DNA of 5,907 nt from Actinomycetota bacterium (GTDB lineage: Bacteria; Actinomycetota; Thermoleophilia; Gaiellales; Gaiellaceae): NCBI GenBank assembly GCA_016870235.1, contig VGCB01000192.1, positions 1 to 5,907 on the forward strand, written 5' to 3'. Positions within the stretch are counted from its first letter, which is position 1. Each line of letters opens with the position of its first letter. Shown one piece after another: positions 1 to 5,721 of this stretch. A model generated the notes under the pieces. It saw nothing but the letters and a program-made list of their open reading frames with translations. It did not search any database and was not told where the DNA came from. Made by a program: the position numbers and the translations under genes.

Positions 1-21
1 ACTAAGACAACGCAGCTCGGT

Positions 22-195
22 AGCGCAACACCACAGCCGGCCAGGCCAACAAACCCCACCCCGAAAAACCACGAGAGACGACGCCACCACGCCGCAACCA
101 CCCCAAGCGCCGCCACACCGCACCATCGGCACCTGACCAGACGACCACACACACCCCCCCGCGACCCGCCCACCACCACCAGCAACCACAAGCGG
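22..195. other. T-depleted, C/A-rich tract without a convincing gene
   Basis: By hand count these 174 bases hold 88 C, 53 A, 31 G and only 2 T (at 126 and 134). The lack of T makes plus-strand frames stop-poor by default: frame 1 is open from the left edge to a TGA at 259-261 and would read as a Thr/Pro/His/Arg-rich tail. I do not call it a gene, because third positions are much less GC-rich than in the genes here and the sequence is low-complexity. The minus-strand frame over 2-286 is rich in Trp and Gly and looks equally artificial. If RNA is made from the plus strand, C well above G and little secondary structure would fit a Rho-loading site behind an upstream gene. That role is inference; the composition is what the sequence shows. 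Confidence 0.6.
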
Positions 196-288
196 TGGAT
201 TCAGGTTCAGCCAGACGCGAACGACGGACGCTGTGGACCGGCACGGCAGCAGGACATCTGAAGCCCCCGACCGCGTGCAGTCGCACTG

Positions 289-375
289 AGGGGGTGAGGG
301 GGACCGTCCCCCTGCTTCAGGATTCGGGGGCGCGCGCGTCTGCTACCTCGCGTCCCTCACCCAGCAGACGCGCGC
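289..375. repeat. Palindromic repeat element, copy 1
   Basis: The first part, 289-323, matches 396-430 with two differences in 35 bases. It includes the odd palindrome GGGGGAC-C-GTCCCCC at 298-312, followed by TGCTTCAGGAT. The second part is a hairpin: the 13-base arm at 332-344 is perfectly complementary to 363-375, with an 18-base loop. Loop pieces (TACCT, GTCC, CCCA) recur in copy 2, so the two hairpins are homologous and not two chance palindromes. No coding frame or transposase is associated. It resembles REP/BIME-type intergenic elements in design, but I cannot name the family. Confidence 0.75.
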
Positions 376-395
376 ACACCCGGCAAGCAAACAAC

Positions 396-489
396 AGGGG
401 GTCAGGGGGACTGTCCCCCTGCTTCAGGATCCGCAGGCTCGCGCGTCTGGTACCTGGGTCCTGCGCCCACCAGACGCGCGAGCCTGCGG
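396..489. repeat. Palindromic repeat element, copy 2, with a 21-bp perfect stem
   Basis: It starts 107 bases after copy 1. The small palindrome GGGGGAC-T-GTCCCCC is at 405-419, followed by the shared TGCTTCAGGAT (420-430). The hairpin arms 431-451 and 469-489 are perfectly complementary over 21 bp around a 17-base loop. Two pairs differ from copy 1 on both sides of the stem, so pairing is kept: C343-G364 became G450-C470, and G332-C375 became T439-A481. The stem begins 8 bases beyond the stop codon of the minus-strand gene (498), so it may act as a transcript end or 3' stabiliser for that gene. No T-run follows in that direction, so a classical intrinsic terminator is not supported. Confidence 0.85.
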
Positions 490-497
490 CATCAAGC

Positions 498-959
498 TCA
501 CCCGCGGAACTGGACGGCGGCCCAGGATGGGGTCGGCGCGAGCTCGAGGAGGGCGCGGCCGCCCTGCGCGTCGGCGTAGGCGAAGTCGGCCGACTCGTCG
601 TCCCAGCTCACCTCGAGGAGGCCGGCCTTGACGCGGTGGTCGAGGTACGCGCCCCGGAACACGAGCTTGCGCAGCCAGTAGACGAGCGACTCCCCGCCGA
701 GCACGGCGACGCTCTCCCAGTGCCGCACCAGGTACGCGCCGAGACCGCTTCGGGGCTCCGCGATCCGGCCCTGCCATGCGAGCTCGACGAGATCGGCGGT
801 CTCGCCGTCGTCGAGGCCGTTCGACTGCACGAGCCCGAGCCGGACGGCAGCAGCAACCACGCGCTCCTCGAAGTCGCGGGCGCTGAAGCGGTACGCGTAG
901 CGCATGAACTCGACGACGTAGTCGTCGCCCGAGGCGTAGTTCTCCTCCACCGAGGACAC
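498..959 (-). CDS. Uncharacterised protein, 153 aa
   Basis: I do not recognise this family. The frame has the high GC at third positions seen in the other genes and a varied composition (several Trp, Tyr and Phe, many Asp/Glu, no Cys), so it looks like a real, soluble, acidic protein. The N-terminal third (VEENYASGDDYVVEFMRYA) is aromatic and acidic. The middle looks helical. The C-terminal part (LLEVSWDDESADFAYAD) looks like alternating strands. There is no signal peptide, membrane segment or obvious catalytic motif. The start is GTG at 957-959. No Shine-Dalgarno sequence precedes it, but a TACCCT -10 box lies six bases upstream, which fits a leaderless mRNA. A GTG at 948-950 would shorten the protein by three residues. 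It is divergent from the small membrane protein gene and not in the kinase operon. Its 3' end abuts the palindromic repeat. Confidence 0.75.
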   Translation of the reverse strand: MSSVEENYASGDDYVVEFMRYAYRFSARDFEERVVAAAVRLGLVQSNGLDDGETADLVELAWQGRIAEPRSGLGAYLVRHWESVAVLGGESLVYWLRKLVFRGAYLDHRVKAGLLEVSWDDESADFAYADAQGGRALLELAPTPSWAAVQFRG

Positions 960-965
960 GTCTCA

Positions 966-994
966 AGGGTAGCCTGGCACCTGTGACCGGTGAA
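966..994 (-). promoter_or_regulatory. Promoter for the 153-aa gene, probably leaderless
   Basis: Read on the minus strand, TTCACC (989-994) and TACCCT (966-971) are separated by 17 bases. TACCCT fits the TANNNT -10 consensus known from actinobacteria, and TTCACC matches TTGACA at four of six positions. A transcript starting 6-7 bases after the -10 would begin at or next to the GTG at 959, leaving no room for a ribosome binding site. The site is predicted from sequence only. Confidence 0.5.
970..975 (+). promoter_or_regulatory. -10 box for the small membrane protein gene, overlapping the divergent promoter
   Basis: TAGCCT fits TANNNT and is followed by seven bases and then the GTG at 983, again a leaderless geometry. 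It shares the bases TA (970-971) with the oppositely facing -10 box. No good -35 box is visible; the best candidate, TCCACC at 946-951, matches poorly. Confidence 0.35.
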
Positions 995-1186
995 CGCAGG
1001 CTGATGGCCGCGATGGCGGCGGTCGTCGTCGTGATCTGGCTCGTCGGGGCGGCGATCACGAAGTACGACCTGACGGAGATGGCCATCCTGGCCCCGATCG
1101 CCGTCGTCGTCGTCGGGTTGACCATCGGGCTCGGAATGCTGTGGGTCAAGATCGTCCTCCAGCTCTTCCGCGACCGGAACCGCTGA
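983..1186 (+). CDS. Small membrane protein, 67 aa, two transmembrane helices
   Basis: The protein is two hydrophobic stretches with short charged ends. Helix 1 spans about residues 8-26 (AAVVVVIWLVGAAIT) and helix 2 about 33-55 (MAILAPIAVVVVGLTIGLG), joined by a short KYDLTE turn. The N-terminus carries RR and the C-terminus ends FRDRNR, so by the positive-inside rule both ends should face the cytoplasm in a hairpin topology. The start used is the GTG at 983, seven bases after a TAGCCT box. The ATG at 1004 (residue 8), with a weak AGG upstream, is an alternative and would begin right at helix 1. Codons are GC-rich at third positions, as in a real gene. It ends 81 bases before the kinase start on the same strand, so read-through is possible although the kinase seems to have its own promoter. 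The family and function are unknown; partnership with the kinase as a membrane anchor or input is speculation. Confidence 0.75.
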   Translation: MTGERRLMAAMAAVVVVIWLVGAAITKYDLTEMAILAPIAVVVVGLTIGLGMLWVKIVLQLFRDRNR

Positions 1187-1232
1187 CGCGTCGTGTCCTG
1201 ATTCGCGGCTGCACGCGGGCGAGAACGGGGGA

Positions 1233-1261
1233 TGGGCACCCGGAGGGCGAATGCGTACCAT
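1233..1261 (+). promoter_or_regulatory. Promoter for the kinase-regulator operon, probably leaderless
   Basis: TGGGCA (1233-1238) and TACCAT (1256-1261) are 17 bases apart. TACCAT fits TANNNT and lies six bases before the GTG at 1268, the same spacing as at the 153-aa gene. If this promoter is real, the upstream in-frame ATG at 1232 cannot be the start on its transcript. This is the main reason for starting the kinase at 1268. Confidence 0.45.
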
Positions 1262-1267
1262 TGCCGC

Positions 1268-4200
1268 GTGGCCTCGCACGCGGCAACCTCCGCCGAGCCG
1301 GCCTCGCGCGGCCGGGTCGACGAGGCGACCATGCGTGCGGCCGGCGCGGGCTTCGCCGCCGTCTTCGAGCAGTCGCACGTCCCGATGAACGTCCTCTCGC
1401 TCGACGGCCGGTTCCTCGCCGTCAACGAGGCCTACGCGCGACTCGTCGGCGTGCCCGCCTCGGATCTCGTCGAGTCCAACCCGACGATCACGCACCCCGA
1501 CGATCGCGAGAAGCGGTTCGGGAGCGACGCCCGGCTCGTCGCCGAGGCGGTCGGGACTGGGAGCTACCGCCACGAGCGGCGCCTCGTCAGGGAGAGTGGA
1601 TCCGAGATCTGGGTCGACAGCTCCGTCACGCTCATCCGCGACGCCGCCGGGCAGCCGATCGCGCTCTTGGAGACACTCGTCGACATCACGGCCACGAAGG
1701 TCGCGGAGACGGAGCTCCAGGCCGCGGCCGAGCGACTCGCGCTCCTGCGCGACATCGATCTCGCCGTACTCGAAGCACGCTCGGCGGGCGAGGCCGCGAG
1801 CGAGACGATCCGTCGGGTGCGGCCGCTCCTGCGGGCGAGCCTCGCGGCCGTCGCCGTCTTCGACGCCGCACAGGAGTCGGCGACCGTTCTCGCGGTCGAC
1901 GCAGACCGTGAGACCGGCGTTCACCCCGGCGCCGCCTTCCCGGTCGCGTTCATCGACGAGCTTCGGGCGGGCGAGATCCTGATCGCGCGCGATCTCCACC
2001 TCCAGCAGGAGCTGACACCGGTCTTCGCCGCTGCGGTCGCTGCCGGCGCCGGGACGTTCGCGCAAGTCCCGCTTCTCTCCCGCGGCGAGCTCGTAGGCAC
2101 GCTGGCCGTCGTCCTCGAGCCCGGCCTGCCGTTTGGCGACGGCGAGATCGAGGTCACACGCGAGGTCGGCCGCTCGATCGCCGTGGCGCTCCAGGACGAA
2201 GCGCAGAAGGACGCCCTGCCGGCATCGCACGAGCTCCTCGAGACCCTCGTCTCGATCGACCGCGCGATCCACTCCGCCGACTCCGTGGAAGAGGTGCTGT
2301 CGGTCGCCCTGCAACGGCTCCGTCACCTCCTTCCCTGTGTCGCAGTGGCGGCGACGTCGATCGACGTCGAGCGGCGCGAGGTGACGCTTCTCGCCGTCGA
2401 CAGCGATCTCGACGTCGCCGTCCCGATCGGCGCCACGTGGCCGATCACCGTGCCCGTCGACGAGCTCCTCGAGGGAAAGACGCGGCTCATCCCCGACCTC
2501 GATCTCCTCGACCAGCCGTCGGACTCGCTCATCGCGCTGGCGAAGGCGGCCGGGGCGCGGTCGATCACGACCGTCCCGCTCGTCGCGCGCGACGCGTGGA
2601 TCGGCGGGCTCAGCATCGCGAGCCCGAATCCGGGCGGACATTCCGCGGCGCACGTCCGCCTCGCCGAGGAGGTCGCCGCCTCGCTCGCCGTCGCCCTGTA
2701 CGACGCGATGCGTCAGAGCAAGGTGCAGGCGTCCTACACGCTCCTCGAGACCGTCGTCGGGATCGAGCGGGCGATCCTCGAGGCACGATCGGTCGAGGAG
2801 CTGCTCGCCGCAACCCTGAGCAAGCTGCGCAAGCTCGTCCCGTGCATGGCGATGGTCGCCTCGTCGGTCGACGCCGAGAGGCGCACGGCCACCATCCTCG
2901 CGATTGACGCGGACGTCGACAGCGGCCTCCGGCCGGGAGACTCAATTCGGATCGTGAACCCGGTCGACGACCTCCTCGCGGGGCACACGCGGACGGTTCC
3001 CGACCTCGAGACCGTGGTGCCCTACGACACCCCGACCTACCGCGCCGCCCGCGCGTTCGGCGGGCGCAGCCTCGCGGCGATCCCGCTGATCGCACGGGGA
3101 ACGTGGATCGGCATGCTGAACCTCGCCTCCGCCACCACCGACGGCATCTCGGACGAGAGCATCCGGCTGATCGAGGAGATCTCTCCGACGCTCGCGGTCG
3201 CGCTCCAGGACGTGGCGCAGAACGACGCGATCGAGGCCTCGAAGGAGCTGCTCGAGACGGTCGTCGAGGTCGATCGCGCCATCCTCGAGGCGCGGTCGGT
3301 CGAGCCGCTCCTCGTCGCCACGATGCGGCGCCTCCGTCGCCTCGTGCCGTGCATCGCGATCGCCGCCTCCTCGATCGACCTCGAGCGCTCGGAGACGACG
3401 CTGCTCGCGGTCGAGGCGGACGTCGCTCTGCCGATGCTCCCCGGCATGCGCCTCGAGCTCGTCGGCCCCGTCGACGACTTCGCCGCCGGTCGATCCCGGA
3501 TCGTCCGCGACCTCCACGATGTCGACACGTCGGACATCCCGGCGTACGCGCTCGCCAGGACCCTCGGCGGCAGGTCGCTGGCGATCATCCCGATGATCTG
3601 TCGTGGCGCGTGGATCGGCACGCTCAGCGCGATCCGGGTCGAGCCCGACGGGTTCTCGGCGAGCGACATCCGGCTGATGGAGGAGATCGCGTCCTCCCTC
3701 GCCGTTGCGCTCGAGAGCGCTCGGATGACCGACGAGCTCGAACGCTCCGCGGAGCTCCTCGCCCATCGTGTCGAGGAGCGGACAGGGCAGCTGCGGGCCG
3801 TGCTGGATGCGACGCCCGACGCGATCTGGGCGTTCGACGCGACCGGGCACACCGTCGTGTCGAACACTCCCAGTGCCCGGATGCTGCGCGACGTCCTCGG
3901 CCTCGGCGCCGACGCCTCGCTCGAGGCGATCCTGGGCCGGCTGGCTGCGGTCACGACCGAGCCCGAGCTCTGGTCGCAGCGGGCCGACGCCGTGCTCGCG
4001 GACGCGCAGGTCGAGTTCGCCGATGACGTCGAGATCCAGGGCGGGGGAGGGGAGTTCGCGCTCTACACCGGACCGGTCGAGACCGGCGGCCGGCTCGTCG
4101 TCCTGCGCGACATCACCTCGGAGCGGCAGGCCGAGCGGACGAAGGAGGAGCTGATGGCGACCGTCTCGCACGAGATCAGGACGCCGCTGACAGGGCTCGC

Positions 4201-4819
4201 GAACGCGGTCGAGATCCTCGTCGGCCGCGATCTCCCTCCCGAGCGCCGCGACCGCTACATGACGCTGCTCCGGACCGAGACCGACCGACTGAAGGAGCTG
4301 CTCGGCGAGTTCCTCGACCTGCAGTCGATGGATCGCGGGCGTCTCGAGCTCGACCCGGAGCCGTTCGACCTCGCGGCGCTCGTTCGCGACGTCGCCGCGC
4401 TGTACATCGAGACAGAGCCCCGGCACGCGATCACCACACGGGACGCCGACGAGCCGCTCGTCGCGCACGCCGACCGCGACCGGATCGCGCAGGTGCTCGG
4501 GAACTTCGCCTCGAACGCCGTGAAGTACTCGCCCGACGGAGGTCGCGTGGAGATAGCGATCGAGCGCCGGCCGGCGATGGCGCGCGTGACGGTGACGGAT
4601 CACGGCCTCGGGATCCCGGCCGCCGAGCACGGGCTCATCTTCACGCGGTTCTTCCGCGGGCGCGCCGTCGTCGACCGCAGCATCGGCGGCACCGGCCTCG
4701 GGCTTGCGCTCGCCCGCGACATCGTCGAGGCGAGCGGCGGCCAGATCGGATTCGTCAGCCGCCTCGGCCACGGCTCGTCGTTCTGGTTCGAGGTGCCGCT
4801 CGCGGGAGGCGCGCGATGA
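1268..4819 (+). CDS. Soluble sensor histidine kinase, PAS-GAF(x4)-PAS-HisKA-HATPase, 1183 aa
   Basis: It senses a signal, autophosphorylates on His and passes the phosphate to the regulator encoded next. Domains (numbered from the GTG at 1268): PAS about 29-146, with THPDDR and a C-terminal LLETLVDIT; four GAF domains starting near 154, 321, 490 and 659; a helix (ELLAHRVEERTGQLRAVLD) about 828-847; PAS about 844-951; HisKA with the phosphoacceptor H968 in VSHEIRTPL; HATPase with N1083 (NFASNAVKYS), the G1 box DHGLGIP from D1111, IFTRFFRG, and the G2 box GGTGLGLA from 1140. All catalytic boxes are intact. There is no signal peptide or membrane helix, so it should be cytoplasmic. GAFs 2-4 each carry Cys in a VPC/LPC motif, which is common in GAF domains and no proof of a cofactor. 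The GTG start follows a TACCAT box; an in-frame ATG at 1232 would add 12 residues and lacks a well-spaced ribosome site. The ligand is unknown. Confidence 0.93.
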   Translation: MASHAATSAEPASRGRVDEATMRAAGAGFAAVFEQSHVPMNVLSLDGRFLAVNEAYARLVGVPASDLVESNPTITHPDDREKRFGSDARLVAEAVGTGSYRHERRLVRESGSEIWVDSSVTLIRDAAGQPIALLETLVDITATKVAETELQAAAERLALLRDIDLAVLEARSAGEAASETIRRVRPLLRASLAAVAVFDAAQESATVLAVDADRETGVHPGAAFPVAFIDELRAGEILIARDLHLQQELTPVFAAAVAAGAGTFAQVPLLSRGELVGTLAVVLEPGLPFGDGEIEVTREVGRSIAVALQDEAQKDALPASHELLETLVSIDRAIHSADSVEEVLSVALQRLRHLLPCVAVAATSIDVERREVTLLAVDSDLDVAVPIGATWPITVPVDELLEGKTRLIPDLDLLDQPSDSLIALAKAAGARSITTVPLVARDAWIGGLSIASPNPGGHSAAHVRLAEEVAASLAVALYDAMRQSKVQASYTLLETVVGIERAILEARSVEELLAATLSKLRKLVPCMAMVASSVDAERRTATILAIDADVDSGLRPGDSIRIVNPVDDLLAGHTRTVPDLETVVPYDTPTYRAARAFGGRSLAAIPLIARGTWIGMLNLASATTDGISDESIRLIEEISPTLAVALQDVAQNDAIEASKELLETVVEVDRAILEARSVEPLLVATMRRLRRLVPCIAIAASSIDLERSETTLLAVEADVALPMLPGMRLELVGPVDDFAAGRSRIVRDLHDVDTSDIPAYALARTLGGRSLAIIPMICRGAWIGTLSAIRVEPDGFSASDIRLMEEIASSLAVALESARMTDELERSAELLAHRVEERTGQLRAVLDATPDAIWAFDATGHTVVSNTPSARMLRDVLGLGADASLEAILGRLAAVTTEPELWSQRADAVLADAQVEFADDVEIQGGGGEFALYTGPVETGGRLVVLRDITSERQAERTKEELMATVSHEIRTPLTGLANAVEILVGRDLPPERRDRYMTLLRTETDRLKELLGEFLDLQSMDRGRLELDPEPFDLAALVRDVAALYIETEPRHAITTRDADEPLVAHADRDRIAQVLGNFASNAVKYSPDGGRVEIAIERRPAMARVTVTDHGLGIPAAEHGLIFTRFFRGRAVVDRSIGGTGLGLALARDIVEASGGQIGFVSRLGHGSSFWFEVPLAGGAR
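1727..3727 (+). repeat. Four tandem GAF-coding repeats of about 507 bp inside the kinase gene
   Basis: Units begin near 1727, 2228, 2735 and 3242. Units 2 and 3 are each exactly 507 bases (169 codons); unit 1 is about 501. Recurrent landmarks in each unit are LLETVV..(I/V)(D/E)RAI, EARSVE, LVPC, DLLAG.TR, GGRS followed by PLIARG.WIG, and SLAVAL. Over the first 61 residues, units 3 and 4 are identical at 39 by hand count. Unit 1 is the most diverged: it lacks the Cys and has GTFAQVPLLSRGELVGTL in place of the GGRS segment. The pattern implies successive in-frame duplication of one GAF module. Confidence 0.9.
4804..4809 (+). promoter_or_regulatory. Ribosome binding site of the response regulator gene
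   Basis: GGGAGG lies six bases before the ATG at 4816, inside the last codons of the kinase gene. It is the only clear Shine-Dalgarno sequence at a gene start in this window. That is as expected for the internal gene of an operon, in contrast to the apparently leaderless first genes. Confidence 0.75.
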
Positions 4820-5505
4820 GCGGCCGGGTGCTCCTCGTCGAAGACGACGAGGTGATCGGCGAGACGGTTAAGGACGAGCTCGAGTTCGAGGGCTTCTCGG
4901 TCGAGACGTGCACGGACGGCGTGACCGGCCTCGAGCGGGCGCGGACGGGAACGTTCGACATCGTCATCCTCGACTGGACGCTCCCGGGGCTGTCCGGCCT
5001 CGAGCTCTGCCGGACGCTCCGGGCCGAGAGCCCGGTCCCCATCATCATGCTGACGGCGCGCGGCAGCGAGCTCGATCGCGTCAGGGGGCTCGAGGTCGGC
5101 GCCGACGACTACGTCGTCAAGCCGTTCTCGCTCGCCGAGCTCGTGAGCAGGGCGCGCGCGATCCTCCGGCGGCGGGAGCTCGATCGCGAGAGCTCGTTCC
5201 GCTCCGCGACCCGAACGGTCGCCGGCATCGTCATCGACACGACGACGCACACGATCACCGTCGACGGACAGCCCGTCAAGCTGACGCCCTCGGAGTTCCG
5301 GCTCCTGCTCCTGTTCGCCGATCACCCCGGCCAGGTCTTCTCGCGACACCAGATCATGGAGCATCTGTGGGAGTCGACGTACGTCGGCGACGGGCGGGCA
5401 GCCGACACCCACATCTCGACGCTGCGACGGAAGCTCGAACGCGACGCCTCACGCCCGGAGCGGCTCGTCACGGTCAGGAGCATCGGCTACAAGCTTGTCG
5501 GCTAG
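4816..5505 (+). CDS. OmpR/PhoB-family response regulator, 229 aa
   Basis: It is a DNA-binding transcription factor activated by phosphorylation, most likely by the adjoining kinase. The receiver domain (about 4-115) has the acidic pair D10-D11, phosphoacceptor D53 in LDWTLPG (PhoB-like wording), T80 in MLTARG and K102 in VVKPFS. All key residues are present. A linker of roughly 20 residues rich in Arg and Ser leads to a winged-helix domain (about 137-228) with KLTPSEFRLLLLFADHPG, a recognition-helix region ADTHISTLRRKLE and the closing RSIGYKLVG. The length is normal for the family. The start ATG overlaps the kinase stop as ATGA and has a good ribosome site, so translation is probably coupled and both proteins come from one mRNA. 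The genes it controls are not evident; the repeats at 5623-5670 are one candidate site. I give no symbol, because several orthologous groups share these features. Confidence 0.95.
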   Translation: MSGRVLLVEDDEVIGETVKDELEFEGFSVETCTDGVTGLERARTGTFDIVILDWTLPGLSGLELCRTLRAESPVPIIMLTARGSELDRVRGLEVGADDYVVKPFSLAELVSRARAILRRRELDRESSFRSATRTVAGIVIDTTTHTITVDGQPVKLTPSEFRLLLLFADHPGQVFSRHQIMEHLWESTYVGDGRAADTHISTLRRKLERDASRPERLVTVRSIGYKLVG

Positions 5506-5541
5506 ACCCGGCCGAGCAGCCGGCAGGCTCTTCTGTGAGGA

Positions 5542-5556
5542 GATCCTCATAGGATC
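5542..5556. repeat. Short inverted repeat behind the response regulator gene
   Basis: GATCCT and AGGATC flank CAT, giving a 6-bp perfect inverted repeat 37 bases after the regulator stop. The small loop and lack of a T-run argue against an intrinsic terminator. It could be a dimeric binding site or chance. Confidence 0.3.
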
Positions 5557-5622
5557 GGTACAGAACCCGGACGCGCGTCTCGTCCCCCTGGACGCTTGCA
5601 ACCAACATGCGGCCTGCAGTAC

Positions 5623-5670
5623 GAGCCGATCCTCGCGCTGTGTGAGCCGATGCTCGCAAATGCTCACACA
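5623..5670. promoter_or_regulatory. Cluster of direct and inverted repeats, possible operator
   Basis: GAGCCGATCCTCGC (5623-5636) recurs as GAGCCGATGCTCGC (5644-5657), 14 bases with one difference and 21 bases apart. A further half-copy, TGCTCAC (5661-5667), lies 10 bases beyond TGCTCGC (5651-5657). The three CTCRC cores would thus fall on one face of the helix. A 9-bp perfect inverted repeat (TGTGTGAGC at 5639-5647 with GCTCACACA at 5662-5670) overlaps them. OmpR-family regulators typically bind direct repeats spaced by helical turns, so this could be a site for the regulator just upstream. That link is inference. Confidence 0.35.
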
Positions 5671-5709
5671 ACCGCCACACGGTCGGGCGCGATCTGGACA
5701 CGGGCGTCG

Positions 5710-5715
5710 TACGGT
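5710..5715 (+). promoter_or_regulatory. -10-like box before the partial frame at the right edge
   Basis: TACGGT fits TANNNT and is followed by six bases and the GTG at 5722, the same geometry as at 959 and 1268. No -35 box is visible at 16-18 bases, so an activator would be needed if this is real. Confidence 0.35.
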
Positions 5716-5721
5716 GATGAC

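Noticed and set aside
2..286. Minus-strand frame of 94 codons rich in Trp, Gly and Arg
   Set aside because: It arises from the T-poor, C/A-rich tract read on the opposite strand (G/T-rich), giving runs such as CCA/CAC read as Trp and Val; there is no credible start or motif.
289..489. CRISPR array or insertion sequence
   Set aside because: There are only two units with internal palindromes and no regular spacers, and no transposase or flanking target duplication is visible.
195..986. Plus-strand open frame across the palindromic repeats and antisense to the 153-aa gene
   Set aside because: It translates non-coding palindromes, and its composition is unlike a natural protein. The minus-strand frame at 498-959 is better supported.
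1232..1267. ATG at 1232 as the kinase start
   Set aside because: It has only a G-run immediately adjacent and no spaced ribosome site, and the 12 extra residues overlap a good TGGGCA-N17-TACCAT promoter. It is kept as a possibility, not the preferred start.
608..2653. Long minus-strand open frame (681 codons) antisense to the small membrane protein and the kinase
   Set aside because: It is rich in Arg, Asp, Gly and Glu with no domain logic and crosses a divergent gene pair. It is a mirror of the GC-rich codons of the real genes.
2942..4771. Long minus-strand open frame (609 codons) antisense to the kinase
   Set aside because: The kinase frame beneath it has complete catalytic motifs. The antisense protein is a low-complexity shadow of the same GC bias.
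5508..5523. CCGGC-N6-GCCGG hairpin just after the response regulator stop, as terminator
   Set aside because: The stem is only 5 bp with no T-run behind it, and such hairpins are expected by chance at this GC content.
5570..5579. GACGCGCGTC perfect palindrome, resembling the arms of the left-end repeats
   Set aside because: Only a short CG-rich core is shared, and such palindromes are common by chance in GC-rich DNA.
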